A stretch of DNA of 64,000 bases from Liolophura sinensis (lineage: Eukaryota > Mollusca > Polyplacophora > Chitonida > Chitonidae). Below are positions 44,396 to 59,602 of the stretch, in pieces. The first letter of the stretch is position 1. Each line of letters begins with the position of its first letter. Below the pieces are notes generated by a model. The model made no database searches, was not told the origin of the DNA, and was given only the letters and a program-made list of their open reading frames with translations. A program made the position numbers and the translations under genes. The stretch is taken from assembly GCF_032854445.1 (NCBI RefSeq), contig NC_088295.1:45869385-45933384 (forward strand), written 5' to 3'.

Positions 44396-44785
44396 CCCTC
44401 AATGTGCGACAATACACTGCACTGAGATGACATACCACACTGAAGCAGTAAGGTATCTCTGTGTCAAGGCCGACATTTGCGTTCCACTCGTAAACCGTAA
44501 AGATCGACTAGTTCCAATTCTATAACGCAAGCCCAATTTACAAAATATGTAAGAAGTAATATGTAAAGAGTAAATAAATCTGGTAAAATGTAGGAGAGAA
44601 GCTGTAAACTGTTTTCAGTGGTGCAGGGAAGACAGTGGATAGAGAAATGCGTTTAATATATGACCGAAAGCGATAACTGAACATCAGCAAGAATATCCTC
44701 GCAGTTTCGATTTAACTTCGATTTATATTTTCCGTTGACCTTCATCCATCGCATACATGTGTCCCGAAATTCAACAATTTTGATG

Positions 44786-44901
44786 ATCGTGGTTTTCCCC
44801 TGAGATCTGTCCGGTTTCCTCCCACCGTAAACTGGCTGCCTAACTACAAGTGAAATATTCTTGAGTACGGCGTAAAACACCAATCAAATAAATAAAAAAA
44901 T
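44786..44901 (+). mobile_element. 5'-truncated SINE
   Basis: 'gatcgtggttttcccctgag', 'ccggtttcctcccaccgtaa', 'caagtgaaatattcttgag', 'tacggcgtaaaacaccaat' and a short AAAT tail. The 3' 50 bases are close to consensus. It is in opposite orientation to the copy 400 bp upstream. Confidence 0.9.
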
Positions 44902-46265
44902 ACATTGCACTGATTGCCGTGGAGCACATTTATTCATACACCTAAAGACAATTTACCAAGATTCTACACAATGGAAATACATATCAGAGCTATTGTTGCC
45001 GGAATCGCTGGGAAGGTGAAGAACAATGACTCGTGATGTGCATATAGTATGCATAGCGTTCTGTGAAATTTATCTTCAAACAAATATGAGGATATGACTT
45101 TATCAAAAAACCTCTAGAATGACAATCTTTCCCTTTTCCTTAGAAAGAAAAGAAGTCCTTGACATTTATCACCATTTTATGTTAATGTGTTAATTCGAAA
45201 TGTAGAATTTACAAAACCTTACAATATCGCCAGCATAGTGTGAATTACATAAACAAAGGTATCTGGAAGATGAAGAAGTAAAGGATTCTGTTAAAAGATG
45301 TTTTAGCAGTAAATAAGCTGGAGCTTAAGACATAGAATCCAGGAAGTATCGCTGACCTTAGTGGCTTGTAGGAAAATAAATCTCATTGCAATAACGGTTA
45401 CAGTCCTTATTCCAGAAGTTATACTCCATTTAAAGCTTAGCTAGAGTTTCGCTGTAAAAAACGTTAATGAGGCGCTTTTGTTTCCTTGACGACGCTTCAG
45501 GGATCTCGATTATAATCTAGGCTAATCTCCTCCACATAGATCCTTCATTAAATCTGTAGTTTAAGCAGTGATACTTGTCCATTGATTAAGTCAGCCTTTG
45601 TTAATATACCAGTCTATCTTCCCGTTCCTCTTTCATAATACATTATCCATGCGAATACGTTGCCATGGTTATAAGGGGGTAGTCACTCGCGTAAATCTAT
45701 AAGCTTGTTTTTATAATTACATAGTTGCATAAGAAAAGCCGGCGTTGCTAAGGTGTAATATGAAGAGATCGATGGAGCTAAGCTGTTGGAGTACAGACCT
45801 CAACCAAATCTATGTAAGACCAAGAAGTCGCTTCCAGCGTCCTTGAGGAATAACCAATATGAAAAGTTCCACTCGGATAGTCAGTATGTACTCAGTAATA
45901 CACTTATGTGACATGAGAAAAAAACTATAATGATGTGTATTAGTATTCGCTTAAAAATGGTACTTAGAAAGTCTTGGCAACGGAAGAGCTTTTCACTAAT
46001 AAAGAGTATCTTATTAATGATTGTTATAGTATCTAGGGCGTTGAGTTGAGTTCTTTTTTATTATTGATCATATAAATATTTCGATATTAATTATAAGCTG
46101 TAGATAAAAAGGACTCCAATAATTTTATTCAAATCACATAACATGATGAGCAGTGCATAGAACAAACAATGTGTCCCATTTTAACTGTTTATAAATCTCT
46201 TTCGCAGATTCAGTTTTATGAAACAATTCACATTAGTTGGATGCTGCTTTGTTTTTATATATAAC
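44902..46265. other. Gene-free stretch
   Basis: No gene or repeat recognised. Confidence 0.5.
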
Positions 46266-46524
46266 TGATACATCACTCCTGCAAGATCTTACAAATGAGT
46301 CCTGATACATCCCTCCTGCAAGATCTTACAAATGAGTCCTGATACATCACTCCTGCAAGATCTTACAAATGAGTCCTGATACATCCCTCCTGCAAGATCT
46401 TACAAATGAGTCCTGATTCATCCCTCCTGCAAGATCTTACAAATGAGTCCTGATACATCCCTCCTGCAAGATCTTACAAATGAGTCCTGATACATCACTC
46501 CTGCAAGATCTTACAAATGAGTCC
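46266..46524. repeat. 37-bp minisatellite, seven full units
   Basis: Units start at 46266, 46303, 46340, 46377, 46414, 46451 and 46488, each exactly 37 bp: 'tgatacatcactcctgcaag' plus 'atcttacaaatgagtcc'. Units differ only by catcact versus catccct and one 'attcat' variant. The order act, cct, act, cct, (att)cct, cct, act suggests a two-unit block was duplicated. Near-identity points to recent expansion and likely length polymorphism. There is no consistent reading frame, since 37 is not a multiple of three. Confidence 0.92.
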
Positions 46525-49709
<3,185 letters not shown>

Positions 49710-52700
49710 ACATAGGGCTCTCGCACTGAATATTTCACTAGAGTAAAGATCAATCGCATTGTTATTGGAGAGTGCCAATTGGTAACACTTTGGCTGTTGA
49801 GAAACGGACGTGGTTAGATGATATTTTGCACAGCTTGTTGACAGCCTCAGTCCACGTGGTCTCGGTAGAATGTCTGACAGACACCGTCTGGGAAACATGC
49901 GCCCACGAATTGAGATTAAGAGCGATAGGACAGTAAGATAACTTCCCAGTGTGGTTAATACACAGATAATTGATTATCGCTGATACACAACATGTTATCA
50001 ATGGAATCACTGCACGAGATCATCCGGGCTTTTGGGACTGATGGAATTGCAGAACAACAATTTAAGCGGGGGCCAAACTATCACACTGGCTGTGTATTTA
50101 CGGCCTGGAAGAGAAAGTGTCTTGGAGACGTAATGTACTTATGAAACAATAAACAGTGGCACATATGCGATATCGGGCAAATGGAATGTGAAATAAAATG
50201 ATAAAAGCGTGACGTCATTAGTTGTACAGGGTTCCATTGTTTCACGGGACATTCATCAAGTATATCAATCGGCAGTATCTATGGAAACGCGCCGTGAAAT
50301 GCAGACGACATTTTGAGTGCCAATCTGTTGCTGGCCATGTGCAGGATATCTCGTGCATTAATGGTTCATGCAGGCCGTCGGAGCAGGCGGGTCTGATGCT
50401 ACCTTATCACACCGACGGTCCTAAGTAGACACTGACGCTGGAATCTCGTGATATGTCGATAGACTTGGTCATCAGCCAATCGTTGTATCGGACACATCAG
50501 TTCTCAGATAGACTGTACATGTGAACAGACTTGCTAAACACGTGATTTGTTCATCAACCTGCGTATCTCTACGGATATATACTTCTTCTGTTAGCCAAAC
50601 AGTCTTTCCATTACCCCCAATGTTTGGAAGATATCGCGTACTTAAAACAACGGTGTTCACAATAGGGAACACATGTCCTCTTTTATAAGAGCAAATCAAA
50701 GGGTGTATATTATTTGTGTGAATTTATCACTTACGATATCTTGTAGATCGCACATTCCACCTCCAGCAGTGAATTTAATGTCATATCCGCCCGAGGGCTT
50801 GCATCTATCAACAATCAAAAGTAATTTAGTACATGAAATCGTGAGTAAAAGATGCTCTTCCTTCTATCGCAACGTCGCTCTGTGAAAACATTGAGCAGAT
50901 TGCTGTACCAACTCGTCAGAAATCAGGAAATAAAACCTTCATAACCAAGCTATAAATCTTGTTGTCGTGTGCTAGTTCAACAAACAGTCCTAGATCAAGT
51001 GACCCTTTCTATACAGGCTGTAAATCTTCAACCTTCCATCACCCTACTGTACACGCTTGCTGTGTATATTTTACTTAGACTTTATAAGCTGCGACGTGCA
51101 GCACCATAAGTCATTTTGTCTGTCTCTTTGTGCGTCGGTCGGTCGTTCCGTCTGTCAGTCGATCTGTCGCTCGAATAAATTTCCGACATTCTTATTTTAA
51201 TATGAGGCTATTCATGTATACTAGTAATTTTTAACGAGGATACTGGTATGCGACCTTGTGCTGGTGTACTTATAGTAATTGGTGGATTTGTTTGGGTTTT
51301 TTTTCTCGGCGGAACCTGGAAAATTTTGCTAGTGCTGCCGTCTTTTGATTGTTTGTTACCACACTTAGTCTGTACATGGTACGTGTTGTACATCTGATAT
51401 GCATCCAGAGAGCATATCAGTCAAGATATTAACAATGACAAGTAAAATGCGGTTTCGTCCACCTCACTATTTTTTAAATATGCTTATATATTCTTTATAA
51501 TGTTTTTTGTTGATCTTGTTTCATTACTATTTCTGAATCAACTGCCAGGTCAAAAATATTTTGGGAAATTTGAACAGGTTTGCAATAGACAAGTTCACCA
51601 TGTAGATAAATCGAAAGACAAATGGCACACCATTTCGAAATGAATGGGAATATCTCGACAGCCTATAATATGTCTAAATGTCGATCTATCAAGAAATTGT
51701 TATCTGAAAAGCTAAGCATTAACTCAAACCTAACGCTACGCTTAATTTATAAGAAACTTTTTTTCGCAATGCAACCTAGATTTGACAATCGTCTGAGCAA
51801 GAAGAAACGTACGGGATGGTTTACATTCATTGGCACACTGATCGATCCACCCCATAAATGCATTAACTCTTTGACTGTTTGATTTACTGGTGGACCGGGT
51901 TGCCAAGGACTTTTTTCACAAAACTGCTGTGGTCATTTCACAATATACCGCGTAAGCACTGGATGTAGACCAACCTGAAAATGTCATCGAGTGACGCATC
52001 AGTGATGACTTGTTAGGTAAATATTACTTAACGGACAGGATTGGGTTGACATTCAGCCCGCTGGAACCGTACTTAGCTCGGTGTATAGGTAATTGTGAGT
52101 TCACCTCTGGAGTTTACAGGGTGTGTGGGTATATAACCTATAGCCACTCACTGGCGTACATACGTGCCGCTATGTAGTATCATGTTGAGAACAGGATATC
52201 CGTTCATCTCTGCTATCTTACACAGTCAGAGGTAGGCCTACACTGATGCGTCAGTTAGCTGGGGCCGCATGCATGAATCGGATTTGGAATAAGGCCTAAA
52301 ACACGTCAAGGATGCACACCTCTAAAAATGATCTAAAACTCCATTTTTTATGTTCCGTGTTTTGATAACAGGTATGACAGAGTAGAATATACAAAAAAAA
52401 CACACGCTATACATGTTTTTTTCATCTATGCAATAGATTGAATATGATAATTATGTCAGCTATTTCTAATGGAATCCTTCACAAATTAAATATCGCTACA
52501 GTTTCGTGCGTAAAATGGAAATGTAAACTATTTGGGTTAAAAAAAATGAAAATTCAACGTGAAAAGGCGAAAGTACGATAACGTTAAATCTCAACTTACG
52601 CTTTTATCTGCTCCAGCGTGTTGCTCTCTCGCTTCATTGTTAAGAACTTTTCCGATATCACATGTTTTGATTCACATGAATACGTGAGTGGTAGAAACTT

Positions 52701-53454
52701 GTTACCGTATCTCTTCGAATAAATGAAGATTTCTGAATCATGTTTTAGCATGAGGCATGAGTTACTTTATGAAGTTTTAAGTTTAGATTTTCTTGAAAAA
52801 GTTAAAAGTTATCGCTTAAGTTCAAATCCAGTTTCAGAGCCTGTATGTATTAAATGTCTTAAGACCTCAGTGGAACATTAAAATATTTTGTTTCATGTTT
52901 CACAATTGTTCACTGAATAATGTACCAGCATGAATTTGAGTTTTCTCCTCTTCTGAGTTTGGCTTTATATTGACTTCAGTCCTAAGTTGCTTAATAAATA
53001 TGGCCTCTGGGGCCGATTACACAAAGCTGTTTTAGACTTTTTAAAAACTCTTTACGATGCTCAGTTTTTGATGCTGGAAGCTAAAATTTAGACACGTTCG
53101 TCTTTAGATAACACTGATGAGGCCGACAAAATTTCAGTTTCCAAAGCCCAAAAACAAGCTAAGATCGTATTTCAAAATTTGACCTATGGCAGAAATGGTT
53201 TTGTGGAAGCGGACACCGGAATAATAATGCCACAAGTTAAGGCTGTCTGACTTCAGTCTAAGAAAGCTTGATGAGCCTGGGGCCTGGTCTGTCTGTACCT
53301 CGGAGAAGAAAACTGAGCGACTGATCCAGCCGTATGAAGCTTTCTGTGTATAGTGCGTGAGAGCGCACTGGTGTAGAAATGTCGGATGACTTCGCCAGGT
53401 GCGGTTGTGTGGGGGAGAGCTGTGGGAATGTCCGCCCCGCAAGGTCCCACTCAC
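49710..53454. other. Gene-free stretch
   Basis: A degenerate GTCT/GTCG cluster (51118-51171) is the only low-complexity feature of note. A 68-codon frame at 50222-50428 (+) with scattered Cys, and one at 51622-51882 (+), have no supporting signals. Confidence 0.5.
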
Positions 53455-53485
53455 CAACAGCTATGTCTTCCGCTTGTTTGTTTAC
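53455..53485 (-). CDS. Possible 31-nt micro-exon
   Basis: On the minus strand 'ttgttaatttcctgcccag' (acceptor) ends at 53486 and 'gtgagtggg' (strong donor) begins at 53454. The 31 bases between are open and would read VNKQAEDIAV in one phase. Strong signals this close together are uncommon by chance, but no partner exons were identified. Confidence 0.12.
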
Positions 53486-54477
53486 CTGGGCAGGAAATTA
53501 ACAACAGAAATCGGTGTGTAGGGCTATGAGCTTATTGCGGGTGTGGGTCTCACCCACCTGTTTGAAGGGTTCGAGATACGGATGTAGGCTTATAACCTCC
53601 AAATATCCCCGTCGTCTACACTCCCTCTATACAAGTTGTAGATAAAATGATATCGAATCTCTGTAATAATGGATTTATTTAAAAAACGATTGGTTATAGG
53701 TTCTGTATGTAAACTGATATATTTACTGAACGTACGCAGATTTTACAGAAAGACCACTGTATTGATAGGTGAAATAATGCATTGACTGAATTCTGCATCA
53801 ACTGATTGTTTCATTCAGTGATTGTTTGTCGACTGGACTTCAAAAGGCAACAGAAAAAGCAGATTCCAAACTATTACAACAGAATGTCGTTAAACCAGGC
53901 ACTTCAAAACTTTCCCAGCATGAATGATTCTGTAAAGAAGGTCATTCGAGCATTTATTTTACACCATGCCTCCATTAAATCTAGTCTAATGTGTATAGGT
54001 TTTTAACCTGTGATGCTGAGCCCTGCCTTGGTTCGGACTCACTAGGTCATTCATGATCAGACTGGGAAATCCTTTAAGTGTATACAAACAACATGGCCAA
54101 AAGCTGTTCGTTAATGGAAAATATTTCCAATACACTAGATCTATTAAAGCGCAAATTTAAACTGTGGACATTTTTAAAAGTGTTACATGGATACATGTTA
54201 AATATTGTAAAATTGCGAGTGATGACATTTTAAAATGCTCTTATATTAATGAGGAATCTTTCTCGTCTATATATATGGCCCCAAAGGTCTTCGATAATGG
54301 GATACAGAATCGACTCTGATTAGCTGGTGTGAGAGATAGGCAAGTCCAGGCCATACTTTCCTAAGCGGAATTTTGGGTATGGTACATTTATTCAAGCGAG
54401 TACAACGCAGCAAGGTTTAACATAGGAAATCCAATTTCCACTCTCAGCCAATGAGCGTCGATTCTGTATCCCTTTTA
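53486..54477. other. Gene-free stretch
   Basis: Two outlying pieces similar to the following array occur at 54080-54128 ('gttcgttaatggaaaatatt') and 54258-54302 ('tatatatatggccccaaa'). Nothing else is recognised. Confidence 0.5.
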
Positions 54478-54790
54478 TGAAAATTGTGCCTTATATACAT
54501 CATGGTCCCAAACCCCATGTAAAATCTCTTCGTTAATGTGGAATTTCACCCCGTATATACATTATGGTCCCAAGCCACGAGTAAAAGCTCTTCATTAATG
54601 GGAAATTTTACAAATATATACGCCTTGATCTCAAGCCGCATGTAAACTGTTCTTGGTTTAATGGGAAAATTTACCCTTGTAAAACATTATGCTCCCAAGA
54701 AACGCGGAAAAGTTATTCGTTAATAGGAAAATTTTCCTCGTATATATATAACAGGGTTCCAAGCCGTGTAAAAATTCTTCATTCTATGCT
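54478..54790. repeat. Diverged tandem array, period about 62 bp
   Basis: Five units, marked by 'gtatatacat' or its variants at about 54491, 54553, 54614, 54679 and 54741 (spacings 61-65). Each is followed by 'tatggtcccaagcc' and then 'tcttcgttaatgggaaattt'. Units are heavily diverged and contain small indels, so the array is old. Confidence 0.75.
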
Positions 54791-57002
54791 GTTCCATAAC
54801 ATTTCTTACGAGCTACTTCACTGCTTTCCGAGCACAACTTAACACACAGCATGATGCATTACAGCAAATGGCAATCCTTTAGCTTGAAGAAGGTGTCGTT
54901 ATACTGACACCTGAATAGCTGCTTCCTCAGCTTGAAATACAAGATGTTTGTCATGCAAAAAACAATGGGGCTGTTGTTATAATATAACAAAGCTGTTCCA
55001 AGCTCAAAAATATGGTTGTTCCTTTCCGTATGATCCAATATAACCGTCAGGTAAACCAGCTAATGTGGAACCTTATGTAAACGTAAAAGAACAGTTCACA
55101 GATTGCAGGAATCGCTTTGTTAAAACGTAAGAAAAGTTCCGTGTTATCACGACCTGTTATGGATTCTCCAATAAACATTATAATCAGAATTAGACGCCTT
55201 TATCAAACATGTCTAGGGATGAGAAGTTGGGTACCGTACCAAAGAACACTATAGCACAGGATCTAACAAGGTTGCTGACGTATAGTCCACAAAGATGTAC
55301 CAATGTGCCTGTTTTTGAAGAGAGAAACGCATTGCTGTTAGTATAGCCGCAGTAACCTTCTTGTAGACCGAGTAATTGGGTGACGACCAAACTGAAACCA
55401 AAATTTTGCATTCGAGACGATTTGAAACTTTACCAAGCAACTGTATGGTCGCAGCGCGAGGACGGGTACCGTTCGCGTGCGATTTGCTCCGTCCTGTTGC
55501 CGTGAACTGCGGCGCGCGGGGCATGGGGCAGGATGTTCTCATTGGGCTTCGATGCAGAAGTGAGACTGAAAGTGAGTTGAGTATCCTGTCAAAACATATT
55601 TAGATATGAAATTATGCTTGGATCCATCTACTATGTTCAAGCATAATACATATTCAAATATCTTCACCAAAACAAATTTCGATAATAGCATATTTTTTGT
55701 ATATAATCCTCAAGTGTTAATAGATGAATTCTGTCATAAAAAAGGTCGATCTAAACTCTGTAAAACTGCCATGCGATGATGTAACGATAATGATGTAATA
55801 CCGTATAGCGGCACCTATACCACCCTCCCCCCCCCCCCCCCCCGAGCTTCACCGTTCAGGTGCGAACATCATGTTTACATCCTCAGCCGTATTGGCTTAC
55901 CAGTGCATGCGATTTCACATGACGAGCTACCAAATACAGTATCATGTATAAAGCCGTTGACGTCATACTCTGTTGTACTACTTCCAGACATTACATCATT
56001 GCTATCATATATGCCCAAGGGATGCGAAGGCACATTGGTAACAAGCCAGTAATACATACAGCCTATGAGTAGCCTATGGTGTATTAGTGCTCTTTGGGCA
56101 GATATCTCCTCAGATGTAAGCCATATCTAAGGAACAAATTTACATGAGGACTAAAATTAGTATCTAAATCACGACAAACAGTTTCGAGTGAGATCTCAAT
56201 GTCGCACTTGTTTGTTCAGATCGCAATGGAGTTTCTCACAATGTATTGGTAAAATAATCAGTCTATATCTTTTGAACATGTTTTACATTTACATTTGCCT
56301 GATATTTGGGGGTTTATAAAATTAATGCAATGCTTGTAATTCCGTAACATTTATGTATTTATTTATGCCATTAGAGTTAACGCCTTGTTGGAAACAATGG
56401 ACTCAAATAATTTTATAGACAAATTAGGGAGATAACGTAGACAGCACTCAACTGATACATAGCAAACCTGTTATAAAGTCGCAACAAAACCTGTCAGTAC
56501 CTGACCACCCGTTTGGCAAACTTCAACTTATATACAAGTAGTCATGAGAGGTGTACTTTTTTAGTACCGGGTACGTGGTTAAATATTAAACCTAGGATAT
56601 TCTTAATGGGGTATACCCTCTTTCGTGGCTGTATCTGATCGATTTCTTGGTAGATCATTTGCAGTAATTCGGTTCCCATCCAACCAAATTCTAAGTGATG
56701 GTGTGTACCCAAAACAAGTCCACTGTGGAACAAAAGTATAAGAGTTCCACGGCACTCCATGGCGTTGGTTCAGGGTTCAGGTTCAGGCACTGCATTCCCA
56801 CTCCATGGCGTGGGTTCAGGTATATTCTAAGTTTCTTGATTGATGAACTAATGAAGTCCCAAATCTCGCTACACGGTTCTGCGACGAGGAACCAGGAGAA
56901 GAGAGAGGCTGTGGTGGAGTTAGTCGTTTTCTATCGATATATCTATGTGTGGTTTCATTTCAGGACATTTTTCTGATTTTTGTGGATTCTCCGAGTTTTC
57001 AG
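54791..57002. other. Gene-free stretch with CpG-rich patch
   Basis: A CpG-rich patch lies at 55440-55530. A run of 17 C is at 55827-55843. 'cactccatggcgt.ggttcagg' occurs twice, 46 bp apart (56753 and 56799). No gene called. Confidence 0.5.
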
Positions 57003-57183
57003 TGGTGACTGGCCGTTGGCGCAATCAACGTTCAGCATTAAACAGATAGAGCAACGACTGGTTGACCCGTATCAGTATAATGGCTCGGGTGGTGATGAAA
57101 GAACGCTAGAAATCCGTCCTGTAACAAGGAGGCACAATACGCTTACATGCACTCTAAGAACTTATCCGTCGTCTTACGACTGA
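57003..57183 (+). CDS. Candidate terminal exon
   Basis: 'ggattctccgagttttcag' ends at 57002 and makes a reasonable splice acceptor. From there one frame is open for 60 codons to TGA at 57181-57183. It reads GDWPLAQSTFSIKQIEQRLV, then a Gly/Asn/Tyr-rich part and ends TYPSSYD. Residue use (Gln, Arg, Thr, Asp, Pro) is more protein-like than in neighbouring frames. The same frame has a TGA at about 56972, which fits an exon starting at this acceptor. No family is recognised, there is no clear AATAAA (AATACA lies about 70 bases on), and no upstream exon was found. Confidence 0.28.
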
Positions 57184-58192
57184 AAGATTGTTAAGTACGA
57201 TGTTGCTGTTGTATCATGTGAATCATGAAACACTATTCAGATAAAGAAAAGAATACATTATTTCTTGACTTATAGTCTTCGCCGTTCTTCAGTATTCATG
57301 TCAAGTCTAGTAAACCAGTGAAGGAATTACGTATTACGACTAAAAATTGCAGATATGACAACTTCCTTCATGGATCGACAGTAGAAGGGAACGTGTCGAC
57401 GTTCAGGATTGTAGAGCTCTTATTGAGAAGTGCTAAAATTCTAGGCATCCTGACATGCCATTTATCATCCAATCAACGGTGTTTGGCGCTTCACCGAGTT
57501 GCCAGCCAGGAAATGCCTAATCTTACACATCCGTGCACTCATCTGAACTTCTGTCTCTGGGTTTTGTTTGTAGAGTTTCAACTTGGAGCGAATGATGTCA
57601 TTCATGGATAAATGATGATAAAGTAATTAGGGGGGGTGTAAAGGTACCGCAATATCGCGATGTTTAGGAGATGCTGAACATGTCGATTCTGTCTGCACAC
57701 CCAGTATCATAATAGCTCAACAAGGATACAGAAGGTTATTTTCGTTATTTTTCTACCTTTAAATTTAGCAGTATAGCATTGTTTCCCGACGGTAAATATG
57801 CAATAGCTTCAATTATACACGATAGCAATAACGATCTCATCTTCTACAGATGTGAAACGCTTCGGGTGATACGTCATGCATTCCTCCGGGTGAAAATGTC
57901 CACTGTTGATAGTGAATGTTTTGCACTTGAATGTGACTACCTCGATCTGGTATGATTGAGATAAGACTCAAGTTTGAATCTGTCTGTCATGTAATTATGT
58001 CACAGATAAGGTTACAAAATCAGCGAGGGATATGTCTCGATATATATGAAACAATACTGTCTGTATAAACGTGTTGCATAGACATACATGGGTGGTTAAT
58101 TATTTACACAATCCATGTCTTTATTCTGCACTTCAGACTTGCTCCAATCAGCTTTGCCCCTGGCTAAATACAGATAGGAAGTTTCGGTCTGG
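57184..58192. other. Gene-free stretch
   Basis: A 97-codon frame at 57318-57611 (+) follows the preceding candidate in another context. It lacks an ATG-type start of good quality and is not called. No repeats recognised. Confidence 0.45.
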
Positions 58193-58350
58193 TTTATTTA
58201 TTTATTTATGTATAAACTTATACGACGGCGGCCAGCATTATGGTGGGAGAAAACCGGGCAGAGCCCGGGGAAAACCCACGACCTTCCGTAGGTTGCTGAT
58301 AGACCTTCACACGTACAGCCGGAGAGGTAGCCAGCATCAGCTGGACGTTT
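58193..58350 (-). mobile_element. SINE, lacking the tRNA head
   Basis: Minus orientation: 'tttatttatttatttatg' tail, then 'acttatacgacggcggccag', 'tggtgggagaaaaccgggca', 'gagcccggggaaaaccca', 'cttccgtaggttgctgatag', 'cacacgtacagccggagag', 'gccagcatcagctggac'. The stretch 'acgccgtactcaagaatatt' normally next to the tail is deleted. Confidence 0.88.
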
Positions 58351-59528
58351 CGGTTTTGAAATGTGTGCTTGATGATATACATAGAGATATACTCGGGAAA
58401 TATGTAATCAAATTGAATTACAATGAATAAGTTCGTATATAAATCATATGTCTGGAATGCATTTCGATCTGACACAATTGACAAATGAAACCATGTGAAT
58501 CGCTGACCAAATTTCCACAGGCAAGAGAAAAAATATATCAGATAAAATGACGATCGAGGAGGGTCAGTACATAAGGTTACAAATACCACAAGTCCATAAA
58601 TATTAAAAGCCATATTCATCAAGCCGCCATTAATGGAGGGTGCAGACAGATTGTATGCCAATCACACACGACCCTGCCGGGTTACTGTAATTGGGGTGCG
58701 TATATTATCCTTGTGGGACCCTAGGTGCAAGGGTTAAAACGAGGGTGTCTTCCGCTACAGAATGTATATTTCCAAACCCAAACATCGGAACAAGCCAAGG
58801 ACAGCCTGAACAGCCATGACTGGAAATTCTTGCACGCACACAGGCAATACGAAATGCGCGGATAGAAGTATAACGGTTTCCTGCTTGCCACGTATACATG
58901 CAGGCAATGCAAATGAACCGGTCCGCTACGTTAATAAAACAGGCGTATATCCGATCGAGACCGAGCTTCAGCTGGATCCCTGAAGCAATCAAACAAGCTT
59001 CAATTCCGCTTTTTCAGTGAACATACCTTGACTGGAATACAAATCAATCAGCAATACGCCTAGCGGTTAAATGCCATGGCTGTACCAAGTCGAGCGTTAT
59101 ATACGGATTCAACATGCAGCTTTCTGTAGACCGCATCATTCAGTCCGCGTTTTTATCAAAAAACTGCCTTCCCTGGCGTTTCAGAGTGACACGGTGTAGA
59201 GAGAGGCAACCAGCCACGGGGCACACAGTCACAAGGGGTCAATAGAGCTTTCATGAGACACAGGGAAGGGAAGAGAGAGAAGAGGGGAATTACATAGGTA
59301 ACGATACAGCGAGAGGCTGTACAGGCAAAACAACCCGTGGATAATCCTTCAGTGTCGTGTGTTGAAGGATCGACAAACTAAAAATAGTTGACGCGACTGG
59401 ACATTTCACGCAGGAATGACGTCATTGCAAACACAGACGAATATACTCGCTACTGGATCGCGCCGCTCTGTTCCAGGTATATACTGCAGTTTCGAACTTT
59501 CGTTCTCATCAGAAATACTGTATCCACG
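58351..59528. other. Gene-free stretch
   Basis: Purine-rich patch at 59258-59290. No gene or repeat family recognised. Confidence 0.5.
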
Positions 59529-59531
59529 ATA

Positions 59532-59599
<68 letters not shown>
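59529..59599. repeat. (TA)n microsatellite
   Basis: 71 bp of alternating A and T with one ACAT interruption at about 59549. Confidence 0.95.

Positions 59600-59602
<3 letters not shown>

Noticed and set aside
58071-58661. 119-codon plus and 147-codon minus frames, the latter the longest in the window
   Set aside because: Both cross the SINE at 58193-58350 and derive part of their length from it; the remaining residues show no domain.
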